Positions 7,185-14,040 of a stretch of DNA of 32,569 nucleotides are shown in pieces. Source of the stretch: an uncultured Eubacteriales bacterium. GTDB taxonomy: Bacteria > Bacillota > Clostridia > Oscillospirales > Acutalibacteraceae. Numbering within the stretch: the first letter of the stretch is position 1; every line of letters begins with the position of its first letter. A program made the position numbers and the translations under genes. The notes beneath the pieces are model-generated. The model made no database searches, had not been told where the DNA came from, and worked only from the letters and a program-made list of their open reading frames with translations. The DNA is taken from the NCBI GenBank assembly GCA_900540235.1, contig UQEY01000021.1, forward strand, positions 1 through 32,569, written 5' to 3'.

Positions 7185-7719
7185 AATAACCACCGCTTTC
7201 AAGAGTTTCAATGAGTAATTTCTTTCCTCGTACTAATTGTTGTTTTACTGTTGACTGTTTTCTCGATAATAAATTTGCAATATCTTTTGTTTTCATTTCA
7301 TATAAAAAGTGGTAAAACAAAACATCTTTATATTTATCGTCAAGATTATATATTGCTTCTATTACGGCATTGTAATTGTTCTTTATATCGAGCTTTTCAA
7401 TAAAATCATTATCGCTGATATTTTCTATATCATCAAAATAAAAATTTGTATTTTTTGATTTGTTTTTTAGATTTATAGCTGTGTTTTTTGTTGCCTTGAG
7501 TACATACGATAATGTTCTGCCACTATCGGCTTCATCTATTGATTTCATATTTCTTGCTATTTTAATAAATGTTTCATGCACAACATCCTCACTGTCTTCT
7601 CGGTTCTTTAATACGGAATAAGCCATATTGAGCATTTTTTTCGAGTATAAATTATATATGATTTCAAATTTTTCTTTGTCATTATCATTGTCTATAAAAG
7701 ACATATATAGTACTAACAT
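7177..7719 (-). CDS. ECF RNA polymerase sigma factor (sigma-70 family)
   Basis: 180 residues. Region 2 is visible as YNLYSKKMLNMAYSVLKNREDSEDVVHETFIKI (~22-54), where the EDVVHETF core binds the polymerase. Region 4 is LDDKYKDVLFYHFLYEMKTKDIANLLSRKQSTVKQQLVRGKKLL (~126-169), a helix-turn-helix. The ATG at 7719 has GGGAGA at a good distance; a second ATG five codons later is possible. It overlaps the DUF4367 gene, giving a sigma/anti-sigma pair. Upstream at 7738-7766 is a two-box element repeated before the secreted-protein operon, so the gene is probably autoregulated. The activating signal is unknown but should be sensed outside the membrane. Confidence 0.92.
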   Translation of the reverse strand: MLVLYMSFIDNDNDKEKFEIIYNLYSKKMLNMAYSVLKNREDSEDVVHETFIKIARNMKSIDEADSGRTLSYVLKATKNTAINLKNKSKNTNFYFDDIENISDNDFIEKLDIKNNYNAVIEAIYNLDDKYKDVLFYHFLYEMKTKDIANLLSRKQSTVKQQLVRGKKLLIETLESGGYFD

Positions 7720-7737
7720 AATATTCTCCCAATATAA

Positions 7738-7766
7738 ACAACAGTTATAATTTAAAATAGATTACA
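7738..7766 (-). promoter_or_regulatory. candidate ECF promoter P1, autoregulation of the sigma gene
   Basis: On the minus strand TGTAATCT, 12 bases, then AACTGTTGT, ending 18 bp before the sigma start codon. It matches P2 at 6495-6523 in both boxes and in spacing. Only the element, not the spacer, is conserved, as expected for a true promoter pair. Confidence 0.65.
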
Positions 7767-7837
7767 TTTTTATTATAACATATTTTAATTTTTAGTTAAA
7801 TGCAAAAAAACAATGACCGATTTAGTGAACGAAATAA

Positions 7838-7860
7838 TCAAAACAGTCAAAAGCAGTCAC
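7838..7860 (+). promoter_or_regulatory. direct repeats upstream of fruR, possible operator
   Basis: TCAAAACAG, TCAAAAGCAG and TCAC follow one another with about 10-bp periodicity, roughly 80-100 bp before the -35 box of the fru promoter. DeoR-family repressors often bind repeated sites placed on one face of the helix. The site is close enough to be an auxiliary operator, but nothing proves that it binds FruR. Confidence 0.3.
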
Positions 7861-7938
7861 ACAATGCCCATATTTATACCGATTTGCACAAGCAAAAAGG
7901 GCGAAAGCAGGCAAAATGACGAAAATAAATGAAGTATA

Positions 7939-7967
7939 TTGACTGATTATGAAAGAACTGCTATACT
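7939..7967 (+). promoter_or_regulatory. sigma-A promoter of the fru-pts operon
   Basis: TTGACT (7939-7944), a 17-bp spacer and TATACT (7962-7967). The start site near 7974 gives a leader of about 37 nt with AGGGAGA before the fruR ATG. Confidence 0.8.
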
Positions 7968-8010
7968 TAGGGTGCAATAAGAAGTTGACTTTCACAAAGG
8001 GAGATTAAGC

Positions 8011-8757
8011 ATGCTAAGTCAAGACAGACAGTCGGCTATTCTTGATATTATCAAGGAGCAGGGTTCAATAACGGTAACAAGGCTTACGGAGATTTTGCAA
8101 ACGAGCGAATCGACTGTAAGGCGAGATTTATCGTACCTTGCAAACAAGGGCAAGATTAACAAAGTTCACGGCGGTGCAACGGCGCTAAGCCAAGAATTTA
8201 TTAAGCTTGAAGATAATATTGAAGAAAAATTGACAAAAAATACTGATGAAAAAACAAAAATTGCACAGTATGCTGCCGAGCAAATACAGGATGACGATTT
8301 TGTATTTATCGACGCAGGAACGACAACACTTTTGATGACGACATTTTTGAAAAATTCAAAAGCAACTTTTGTCACCAACGGTGTTGACCATGCAAAGCAA
8401 CTTGCAAAAAACGGTTGCAATGTAATTGTTTTAGGCGGCAAGTTGAAGCAGTCTACCGAAGCGATTATCGGTTTGCTGGCTGCTCAAAATTTGCAAAAAT
8501 ATTCGTTTACAAAAGCATTTATCGGTGTTAACGGTATAAGCGAAAAGCAGGGTTACACAACTCCGGATACCGAGGAGGCAATGCTCAAAGCGGTAACTAT
8601 TGAAAAAAGTTTTGTAACTTATGTTTTAGCCGACAGGTCAAAGTTTGACAAGGTTTCGGCTGTAAGCTTCGGCTCAATCGACTGTGCCTGCATAGTGACC
8701 GACAAATGCGAAAATGAAAAGCTTAAAAAGCTGACAGTAATTAAAGAGGTGTTGTAG
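8011..8757 (+). CDS. fruR: DeoR-family transcriptional regulator of the fructose operon
   Basis: 248 residues. The N-terminal DeoR helix-turn-helix is clear: RQSAILDIIKEQGSITVTRL followed by TSESTVRRDLSYLANKGKINKVHGGA. The C-terminal sugar-phosphate sensor domain has FIDAGTTTLLMTTFL (~95-109), VVTNG-like FVTNGVDHAKQL and a conserved GVNGISEKQGYTTPDTEEAMLK (~171-192). It is the first gene of fruR-fruK-fruA-ptsH-ptsI and ends 1 bp before the fruK start. By family precedent it represses the operon until a fructose phosphate, usually fructose-1-phosphate, is bound. The name rests on gene order as well as family. Confidence 0.88.
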   Translation: MLSQDRQSAILDIIKEQGSITVTRLTEILQTSESTVRRDLSYLANKGKINKVHGGATALSQEFIKLEDNIEEKLTKNTDEKTKIAQYAAEQIQDDDFVFIDAGTTTLLMTTFLKNSKATFVTNGVDHAKQLAKNGCNVIVLGGKLKQSTEAIIGLLAAQNLQKYSFTKAFIGVNGISEKQGYTTPDTEEAMLKAVTIEKSFVTYVLADRSKFDKVSAVSFGSIDCACIVTDKCENEKLKKLTVIKEVL

Positions 8758-8758
8758 C

Positions 8759-9670
8759 TTGATTTACACAGTAACTTTTAATCCGGCGCTTGACTATGTT
8801 ATGAATTTAAAAGAGCTACAGTCAAAGGATATTAACCGAACCGAGAGTGAACAGCTTTACTACGGCGGTAAGGGCATTAATGTTTCGGTTATCCTTTCAA
8901 GGCTCGGCGTTGAAAACAAGGCGCTCGGTTTTCTTGCCGGTTTTTCCGGCAAAAAGATTGAAGAAATGCTTAATGCTGAAAACATTAATAACGATTTTGT
9001 TTATCTAAAAAAAGGATACACAAGAATTAATGTAAAAATCAAAGCCGAAAAGGACTATGATATCAACGCTCAGGGTCCTGATATCGATGCCGACGAAATT
9101 AACGCTTTATTTGACAAGCTTGAAAAACTTAAAAAAGGCGACTACCTTGTTCTTGCAGGTTCGATTCCTAATTCACTTCCTGATGATATTTATGAAGAGA
9201 TACTTGCAAAGCTTCAAAACAAGGGCGTTAATTTTGCGGTTGACGCAACGGGTGATTTGCTTTTGAATGTGCTTAAATATAAGCCGTTTTTAATCAAGCC
9301 GAATCATCACGAACTCGGCGATATCTTCAAAGTTGAAGTTAAAGATGAAGCGGAAATTGCATATTACGCAAAAAAGCTTCAGGAAATGGGTGCAAGAAAT
9401 GTTCTTGTTTCCCGTTCAAAGGACGGCGCAACGCTTGTTGATGAATTCGGAAAGGTTCACTCAATGGGTAATGTTGCGGGTAAAGTTATAAACCCGGTCG
9501 GTTGCGGCGATTCAATGGTAGCCGGTTTTATTGCCGGTTACGCAAAATCTAATGATTATTATTATGCTTTAAAGCTCGGTTCTGCCTGCGGTAATGCAAC
9601 AGCCTTTTGTTCAGGCTTGGCTGACAGGGGTACAATCGATAAAATGCTTGAAAGCGAATATTTAAAATAA
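8759..9670 (+). CDS. fruK: 1-phosphofructokinase (PfkB family)
   Basis: ATP-dependent kinase converting fructose 1-phosphate, made by the FruA transporter, to fructose 1,6-bisphosphate. 303 residues, normal for the family. It begins MIYTVTFNPALDYV, the usual FruK/LacC start, with YYGGKGINVSVILSRLG (~37-53, substrate-binding PfkB signature 1). Signature 2 is NPVGCGDSMVAGFIAGY near 244, whose Asp is the catalytic base. The start codon is TTG, placed 1 bp after the fruR stop with AGAGGTG upstream. The phosphate-sugar contacts cannot be checked residue by residue here; the fruA neighbour makes fructose 1-phosphate rather than tagatose 6-phosphate the likely substrate. Confidence 0.92.
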   Translation: MIYTVTFNPALDYVMNLKELQSKDINRTESEQLYYGGKGINVSVILSRLGVENKALGFLAGFSGKKIEEMLNAENINNDFVYLKKGYTRINVKIKAEKDYDINAQGPDIDADEINALFDKLEKLKKGDYLVLAGSIPNSLPDDIYEEILAKLQNKGVNFAVDATGDLLLNVLKYKPFLIKPNHHELGDIFKVEVKDEAEIAYYAKKLQEMGARNVLVSRSKDGATLVDEFGKVHSMGNVAGKVINPVGCGDSMVAGFIAGYAKSNDYYYALKLGSACGNATAFCSGLADRGTIDKMLESEYLK

Positions 9671-9687
9671 GAAAAGGGGTAATACTT

Positions 9688-11640
9688 ATGAAAATCATTG
9701 ATTTACTTAAAAAAGATGCGATAGAGCTAAATACATCGGTTGCGTCAAAAAGTGATGCTATTGATAAGCTTGTTGCTCTTCACGAAAAAGCAGGTAATCT
9801 TCTTGATGTTAAGGCTTACAAAGAGGCTATTCTTGCAAGAGAAGCTCAGGGTTCAACTGCCATAGGAGAGGGAATAGCAGTTCCTCACGCAAAAAGTGAG
9901 AGTGTTAAAACTCCGGGCCTTTCGGCTATAACTGTTCCAAGCGGTGTTGATTATGAAGCACCTGACGGAAAAAACAGCGATATCTTATTTATGATTGCCG
10001 CTCCGCTTGACGGCGACCTCCACCTTGAAATTCTTTCACGCCTTATGGTTATGCTTATGGAGCCTGAATTTTGTGCCGCTTTAAGAGGTGCAAAAACAGC
10101 AGATGAGTTCCTTTCAATAATTGACAAAAAGGAAGCTGAAAAATATCCTGACGAGCCAAAAAACGAAAAACCTAAAAAAGACGGCTACAGAGTTCTTGCA
10201 GTAACAGCGTGCCCAACAGGTATTGCCCATACTTATATGGCTGCCGAAGCACTTGAAAAAGCAGGAGAAAAGATGGGTTATCCTCTTAAAGCCGAAACAA
10301 ACGGTTCAGGCGGCGCAAATAATATTTTAACCAAAAAAGAAATTGAAGAATGTGACGGTATTATCATTGCCGCAGATAAGAATGTTGAAATGGCACGATT
10401 TGACGGCAAGCCGGTTATTAAAACTTCGGTTACAAACGGTATTAATAAGCCTGAAGAACTTATTCAAAGAATAGTTGACGGCAAAGCAGCAGTTTACCAT
10501 GCAGAGGGTGACGAACTTGAAGCTACAGCCGATGACGAAAAAGAAGGCTTCGGTCATAAAGTTTATAAGCACCTTATGAACGGCGTATCTCATATGCTTC
10601 CGTTCGTAGTAGGCGGCGGTGTGCTTATTGCACTCGGTTTCCTTATCGATACAATCGCAGGTAATGCAGATGTCGGCGGCACATTCGGTTTCACAAACCC
10701 TATCGCTTCCGCTGTGTTCTGGATAGGTAAAGCTGCATTTGCTCTTATGCTTCCTATCCTTGCAGGTTTCATTGCTCAGTCTATTGCAGACCGTCCGGGC
10801 TTGCTTCCGGGTATTGTCGGCGGTGTGTTTGCCGCTAACGGTTACACTTTCCAGGCTTTTGCGGAAAACAAAGACCTTGTCGGTGACGGCAGTGCGGTAT
10901 CAGGTTTCCTCGGCGCACTTCTTGCAGGTTTCATTGCAGGTATTCTTGTAAATCTTCTTAAAAAAGCATTTTCTTGGATGCCGAAATCAATGGACGGTAT
11001 CAAACCTGTATTTATCTATCCGCTTTTAGGCACGCTTCTTATGGGTATATTTATGTGCCTTATCAACCCGGTTGTAGGTACAATTAACACAGCACTTTCA
11101 AACTTCCTTTCATCTCTCGGTGAAACAAGTAAACTTCTTCTTTCTGTAGTTCTTGCAGCTATGATGGCTATTGATATGGGCGGTCCTTTCAACAAGGCGG
11201 CTTATGTATTCGGTACGGCAGCTATTGCAGACGGCAACACTTGGATTATGGCAGCAGTTATGATTGGCGGTATGGTTCCTCCTATTGCAATCGCTCTTTC
11301 AACAACATTTAACAAGAAAAAGTGGACAAAAGAAGAACTCAAGAGCGGTCCTGTTAACTATCTTATGGGTCTTTGCTTCATCACAGAAGGTGCGATTCCT
11401 TACGCTGCTTCCGACCCGATTCGTGTAATTCCGTCTTGCTTGGTAGGCTCAGCAGTTGCAGGTGCACTTACATCGATATTTAATGTTACTTGTCCTGCTC
11501 CTCACGGCGGTATCTTTACTTTCATTGTTTGCGACCATCCGCTTCTTTACATTGTTGCTCTTGCAGCAGGTTCGGTTGTCGGTGCTCTTATGCTCGCACT
11601 TTTAAAGAAAAATGTTAACAATGAAGTAAAAGCTAAATAA
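9688..11640 (+). CDS. fruA: PTS fructose transporter, fused EIIA-EIIB-EIIC
   Basis: 650-residue fused permease that imports fructose and releases fructose 1-phosphate. Domain order is IIA (~1-147), a charged linker (KKEAEKYPDEPKNEKPKK), IIB (~166-265) and IIC (~285-640). The IIA phosphohistidine is His67 in GIAVPHAK; the IIB phosphocysteine is Cys175 in AVTACPTGIAHTYMAAEAL. IIC begins SHMLPFVVGGGVLIALGF and has multiple membrane helices, DMGGPFNKAAYVFG, ITEGAIPYAASDP and the final APHGG segment. It lies 17 bp after fruK with AAAAGGGG as ribosome site. It takes phosphate from the HPr encoded immediately downstream. Confidence 0.95.
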   Translation: MKIIDLLKKDAIELNTSVASKSDAIDKLVALHEKAGNLLDVKAYKEAILAREAQGSTAIGEGIAVPHAKSESVKTPGLSAITVPSGVDYEAPDGKNSDILFMIAAPLDGDLHLEILSRLMVMLMEPEFCAALRGAKTADEFLSIIDKKEAEKYPDEPKNEKPKKDGYRVLAVTACPTGIAHTYMAAEALEKAGEKMGYPLKAETNGSGGANNILTKKEIEECDGIIIAADKNVEMARFDGKPVIKTSVTNGINKPEELIQRIVDGKAAVYHAEGDELEATADDEKEGFGHKVYKHLMNGVSHMLPFVVGGGVLIALGFLIDTIAGNADVGGTFGFTNPIASAVFWIGKAAFALMLPILAGFIAQSIADRPGLLPGIVGGVFAANGYTFQAFAENKDLVGDGSAVSGFLGALLAGFIAGILVNLLKKAFSWMPKSMDGIKPVFIYPLLGTLLMGIFMCLINPVVGTINTALSNFLSSLGETSKLLLSVVLAAMMAIDMGGPFNKAAYVFGTAAIADGNTWIMAAVMIGGMVPPIAIALSTTFNKKKWTKEELKSGPVNYLMGLCFITEGAIPYAASDPIRVIPSCLVGSAVAGALTSIFNVTCPAPHGGIFTFIVCDHPLLYIVALAAGSVVGALMLALLKKNVNNEVKAK

Positions 11641-11661
11641 TAGATTAAGGAGAAAATTAAT

Positions 11662-11925
11662 ATGGTATCAAAGGTAACTAAAGTTACAAATGAAATGGGC
11701 TTTCATATGCGCCCGGCTAATGTTTTTGTAACAGCTATGACAAAATATCAGTCAAATATTAATCTTATTGTTGATAACAAAACTATCAACGGCAAGAGCA
11801 TTATGAATATTATGGCAGCTTGCATTAAGTGCGGCACAGAACTTACGGTTGAATGTGACGGCGCTGACGAACAGGCAATGCTTGACGAGGCAGTAAGCCT
11901 TATTGAATCAGGCTTCGGCGAATAA
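11662..11925 (+). CDS. ptsH: phosphocarrier protein HPr
   Basis: 87-residue phosphocarrier that moves phosphate from EI to the PTS permeases. His15 in GFHMRPA is the catalytic histidine, although GIHARPA is more usual. Ser46 in NGKSIMNIM is present at the standard position, so regulation by HPr kinase and catabolite control through CcpA are possible; neither partner is in this window. It is preceded by AAGGAG and followed by a stem-loop before ptsI, which may lower ptsI expression relative to ptsH. Being inside the fru operon, it may be the main or only HPr, or one induced only by fructose. Confidence 0.95.
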   Translation: MVSKVTKVTNEMGFHMRPANVFVTAMTKYQSNINLIVDNKTINGKSIMNIMAACIKCGTELTVECDGADEQAMLDEAVSLIESGFGE

Positions 11926-11934
11926 TTGATTATT

Positions 11935-11973
11935 AAAAGGTGCAGTGCGGCAAAAAAGTATTGCACCTTTTTT
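11935..11973 (+). terminator. intercistronic hairpin between ptsH and ptsI
   Basis: AAAAGGTGCA (11935-11944) pairs with TGCACCTTTT (11962-11971) around a 17-nt loop, and the right arm ends in a T-run. It looks like a partial terminator or an RNA-processing and stability hairpin. ptsI has its own GAGGGGG site 12 bp downstream and no clear promoter, so read-through must occur. Confidence 0.6.
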
Positions 11974-11992
11974 CTACTGAGGGGGAATAGTT

Positions 11993-13609
11993 ATGTTAAA
12001 AGGTATAGGCGCAAGTCAGGGCTACGGCATCGGCAAAGCAGTAGTGATAAGCGACGCTAAGCTTGACTATAATCATATAAAATTCACAACGGCAGAAAAT
12101 GAAAAAGACAGGCTTCAAAAGGCTGTAGACAAATTCATTAAGGAAACAAGGCAACTTGTTGAAGAAGTTAAAAAATCGGCAGGTGACAAGGAAGCGGAAA
12201 TATTAGAGGGCCATATTGTTATGCTCTCTGACCCGTTTATGCTTTCTCAAATGCAGGATAATATCGATTCAGGCTCGGTTGCCGAAAAAGCGGTAGACAC
12301 CGTTTGCTCAATGTTTATTGATATGTTCTCCGGTGTTGATGACGAACTCACTCAGCAAAGAGCTTCGGATGTTAAAGATATTAAGGACAGCCTTTTAAGT
12401 ATTCTTCTCGGTGTAAATACGGTTGATATTTCTAAGGTTGCAAAGGGTTCTGTACTTATAGCAAAAGATTTTACTCCGTCAATGACGGGTCAGATTAATA
12501 AAGATAATGTAAGTGCAATTTTGACCGAGGTTGGCGGAATAACAAGCCACAGTGCAATTTTGGCAAGGGCAATGGGTATTCCTGCAGTGCTTTCAATCGA
12601 TGATGTATGCAATCTTGTTAAAAACGGCGATACGGTTGCAGTTGACGGCTTTAAGGGTAAAGTAATTGTTTCTCCGAGCGAAGATGAGATAAAAGAATTT
12701 GAAGCAAAACAGAGCGAATACCTTAAAGAAAAGGAAAGTTTAAAGCTTTATTTCGGCAAGCCGACCGTAACAAAATCAGGAATCAAAAAAGCGGTTTACG
12801 GCAATATCGGAAAGGCTGAGGATGTTCAAAATGTTCTTCAAAACAGCGGCGAGGGTATCGGTCTTTTCAGAACGGAATTCCTTTTTATGGACAGAACGAG
12901 CGAGCCGAGCGAAGAAGAGCAGTTTGAGGCTTACTCAACTGTTGCAAAGGCAATGGACGGCAAAGAGGTTATTATTCGTACTCTTGATGTCGGCGGCGAC
13001 AAAGATATTCCTTATCTCAATATTGAAAAGGAAGAAAACCCGTTCCTCGGTCACAGAGCTATTCGCTACTGCCTTGACAATAGGAAACTTTTCAAAAAGC
13101 AACTTCGTGCGCTTCTTCGTGCCGCAGTATACGGCGATATAAAAATTATGCTTCCGCTCGTAACTTGCTTGGAAGAAGTGAGGGAAGCTAAAAAAATTAT
13201 TGAAGAATGTGAATCTGAACTCAAAGCCGAGAGCAAAGAGTACAGAAAAGCACCGCTCGGCGTTATGATTGAAACTCCGTCGGCAGTGTTCATTTCCGAC
13301 CTGCTTGCAAAGGAAGTGTCGTTCTTCTCAATCGGTACAAATGACCTTACAGGTTACACAATGGCGGTTGACCGTGGCAATGCAAATGTTAAAAATCTTT
13401 ATGATGTATTCCAACCGTCAGTTTTGCGTGCGATTGAAACCACAATTAAAAATGCAAAAGCAGCAGGTATTCAGGTTGGTATGTGCGGTGAAGCGGCAGC
13501 AGATTCAAAACTTATCCCGCTTCTTATTGAATGGGGACTCGACGAATTTTCTGTTTCACCGGGAAGTATTTTGCAAACAAGAAAAACTATTTGCGAATAT
13601 GACAAGTAG
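11993..13609 (+). CDS. ptsI: phosphoenolpyruvate-protein phosphotransferase (PTS enzyme I)
   Basis: Cytosolic 538-residue enzyme transferring phosphate from PEP to HPr. Normal EI length is about 570, so it is slightly short. The N-terminal helical HPr-binding part is followed by the phosphohistidine loop GGITSHSAILARAMG with His186. The C-terminal PEP-binding barrel shows GIGLFRTEFLFMDR, RTLDVGGDKDIPYL, IGTNDLTGYTMAVDR and the catalytic Cys in GMCGEAA near residue 497. Last gene of the fru-pts operon; a strong terminator follows. All key residues I can check are intact. Confidence 0.95.
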   Translation: MLKGIGASQGYGIGKAVVISDAKLDYNHIKFTTAENEKDRLQKAVDKFIKETRQLVEEVKKSAGDKEAEILEGHIVMLSDPFMLSQMQDNIDSGSVAEKAVDTVCSMFIDMFSGVDDELTQQRASDVKDIKDSLLSILLGVNTVDISKVAKGSVLIAKDFTPSMTGQINKDNVSAILTEVGGITSHSAILARAMGIPAVLSIDDVCNLVKNGDTVAVDGFKGKVIVSPSEDEIKEFEAKQSEYLKEKESLKLYFGKPTVTKSGIKKAVYGNIGKAEDVQNVLQNSGEGIGLFRTEFLFMDRTSEPSEEEQFEAYSTVAKAMDGKEVIIRTLDVGGDKDIPYLNIEKEENPFLGHRAIRYCLDNRKLFKKQLRALLRAAVYGDIKIMLPLVTCLEEVREAKKIIEECESELKAESKEYRKAPLGVMIETPSAVFISDLLAKEVSFFSIGTNDLTGYTMAVDRGNANVKNLYDVFQPSVLRAIETTIKNAKAAGIQVGMCGEAAADSKLIPLLIEWGLDEFSVSPGSILQTRKTICEYDK

Positions 13610-13634
13610 TTTTTATATATAACAAACCCCTTAA

Positions 13635-13683
13635 TAGCAAAAGAGGCAAGCCACCGGCGGCTTGCCCCTTTTGCTACTTTTTT
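13635..13683 (+). terminator. terminator of the fru-pts operon
   Basis: TAGCAAAAG and GGCAAGCC pair with GGCTTGCC and CTTTTGCTA, a 17-bp stem with a single mismatch and a 6-nt loop, followed by a run of seven T. Confidence 0.92.
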
Positions 13684-13715
13684 CATTCTCTGTTTTAAAT
13701 TTTATATCATCATTA

Positions 13716-13763
13716 TATGACATCTTGTCATAAATGTCAATAATAAATATGACATAATGTCAT
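13716..13763 (+). promoter_or_regulatory. autoregulated promoter of the XRE gene with two operators
   Basis: Two palindromes share the core TGACA-N3-TGTCA: operator 1 at 13718-13730 (arms extend to TATGACA/TGTCATA) and operator 2 at 13750-13762. A possible -35 TTGTCA (13725-13730) and -10 TATGAC (13748-13753), 17 bp apart, fall inside operators 1 and 2. A dimeric repressor on either site would block polymerase. A lone TGTCA half-site lies between them. Confidence 0.7.
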
Positions 13764-13774
13764 TAGGTGATTAT

Positions 13775-13984
13775 ATGGGAAATAATTTAAAAAAACTCAG
13801 AAAAGAGCGGGGAATGACCCAGCTTGCACTTCAAATGCAAACGGGAATAGAACAGGCGCTTATTTCAAAATATGAAAACGGTGAGCGTATTCCGCCGACC
13901 GAAACACTTATTGTTTTGGCAGATTTTTTTAATACTAATATTGACTATCTTCTTGACAGAACAGATAACAATAAAAAGATATAA
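13775..13984 (+). CDS. XRE-family helix-turn-helix regulator
   Basis: 69 residues from the ATG at 13775. It is a single HTH_3 domain: NNLKKLRKERGMTQLALQMQTGIEQALISKYENGERIPPTETLIVLADFFNTNIDYLLDRTDN. Recognition helix residues lie in IEQALISKYENGER. An upstream ATG at 13757 is in frame but sits within operator 2 and has no ribosome site, whereas AGGTGAT precedes 13775, so I chose the latter. There is no ligand-binding or protease domain, so it resembles phage-type or stand-alone repressors. The only matching operators in view are at its own promoter, so the visible target is itself; any other targets lie outside. Confidence 0.85.
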   Translation: MGNNLKKLRKERGMTQLALQMQTGIEQALISKYENGERIPPTETLIVLADFFNTNIDYLLDRTDNNKKI

Positions 13985-14021
13985 AAAAGTGATAGAAGTT
14001 TGAAGCTTCTATCACTTTTTT
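13984..14021. terminator. bidirectional terminator between the XRE gene and the ABC permease
   Basis: AAAAAGTGATAGAAG (13984-13998) and CTTCTATCACTTTTT (14006-14020) form a 15-bp stem with a 7-nt loop. The A-rich left arm and T-rich right arm let it work for both converging genes. Confidence 0.9.
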
Positions 14022-14040
14022 GCCGATAGATTATAATTTA

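Noticed and set aside
7801..8010. Catabolite-responsive (cre) site before fruR
   Set aside because: No 14-bp match to the cre consensus was found by eye on either strand.
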